A DNA stretch of 64,000 nucleotides from NCBI GenBank assembly GCA_019918135.1, contig WBZZ01005336.1, positions 108,839 through 172,838 on the forward strand. Direction: 5' to 3'. The DNA is from Paulinella micropora (Eukaryota; Cercozoa; Imbricatea; Euglyphida; Paulinellidae). Made by a program: the position numbers and the translations under genes. The notes beneath the pieces were generated by a model. It did not search any database and was not told the origin of the DNA. It worked only from the letters and a program-made list of their open reading frames with translations. Shown here piece after piece: positions 63,727 to 64,000 of the stretch (the stretch's first letter is position 1; each line of letters begins with the position of its first letter).

Positions 63727-64000
63727 CGTCACAGCAACTCTTCCTCCCCCTCTTCTTGCCTTGCGAATTTGTGTTCTTCTCTTCTCCTCAATAGGGGGAA
63801 GGAGGGGGGGGGGGAGACGAGACGGGCCTCGCACACACTCTCCCCCCCCCCCCCCCTCTCTCTCTCCCATCATCCCCGCCCCTCACTCCCTTCCTCTTTC
63901 TTCCCCGTCTTCTCTTCTTCCCCCTCCCCCCTCTAGCTTTTTGGTGTACCGGGAGACCGAGGGGGCTGTCCGAAAGTTTTGTAATTGACTACAACAAAAC
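63727..64000. promoter_or_regulatory. Spacer upstream of RPB2, block 3
   Basis: Same as 35283-35560, including the block with TTTTTGGTGTACCGGGAGAC. G run 63808-63818 and C run 63842-63855. The window ends inside the spacer. Confidence 0.55.

Overview
The window looks like a eukaryotic chromosome segment (or a contig of one) that is mostly filled with decaying, partly duplicated blocks of a GC-rich large DNA virus. An AT-richer cellular segment sits between two of the viral blocks. The virus is inferred from its gene content: a very divergent second-largest RNA polymerase subunit (RPB2 type) present three times, long secreted or membrane glycoproteins, a protein-kinase-like gene, and densely packed genes separated by short GA/CT and poly-C spacers. 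RPB2 suggests a lineage that carries its own transcription machinery (Nucleocytoviricota- or Mirusviricota-like), but I see no capsid, terminase or DNA polymerase gene here, so I leave the lineage open. The cellular side is eukaryotic: it has a multi-exon gene with GT-AG introns, a tRNA-derived SINE and long (ATT)n arrays.

Layout. 1-5122: a patchwork of gene remnants (a MYND zinc finger, coiled-coil pieces), small interspersed repeats, hairpins, and one intact gene at 2982-3704 whose product carries RNA polymerase II CTD-like heptads. 5123-28611: viral block 1, holding a transmembrane protein (minus, truncated), RPB2 (minus), an 812-residue-type protein (minus), a giant glycoprotein (plus), a kinase-like gene (minus), a very long unknown gene (plus) and a small gene (plus). 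28800-30350: an acidic repeat protein (minus) joined in frame to a broken RPB2. 30350-41904: viral block 2, the same order as 8143-19476. 41905-48064: the cellular segment, with two LTR-like direct repeats, microsatellites, and a SET-domain plus DUF7869-like spliced gene carrying a SINE in one intron. 48065-64000: viral block 3, with three further secretory-pathway or surface-type genes, then the transmembrane gene and a scrambled RPB2, matching block 1 from 5123 onward.

All three blocks run in the same direction and overlap in content, so together they show the viral gene order: the 48-54 kb surface-type genes, the two-TM protein, RPB2, the 812-residue protein, the giant glycoprotein, the kinase, the long unknown gene and the small gene. 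RPB2 is broken in every copy. The lesions in the three copies are mostly different, but blocks 2 and 3 share a deletion and an insertion that block 1 lacks, so those two are closer relatives. The 812-residue gene is intact only in block 2. Many breaks lie in G or C homopolymers and could be sequencing errors. Others (in-frame stops, 23-bp and 12-bp deletions, an inversion) look like real decay.

The most unusual features are: RPB2 genes loaded with short GC-rich elements that have terminal inverted repeats and keep the frame open; a CTD-heptad-like protein in the same window as RPB2; a chimeric ORF joining RPB2 to an acidic repeat protein; and a surface-type gene combining BspA-like (DUF285) repeats, a Thr/Ser stalk, discoidin-like modules and a calcium-binding EGF domain.
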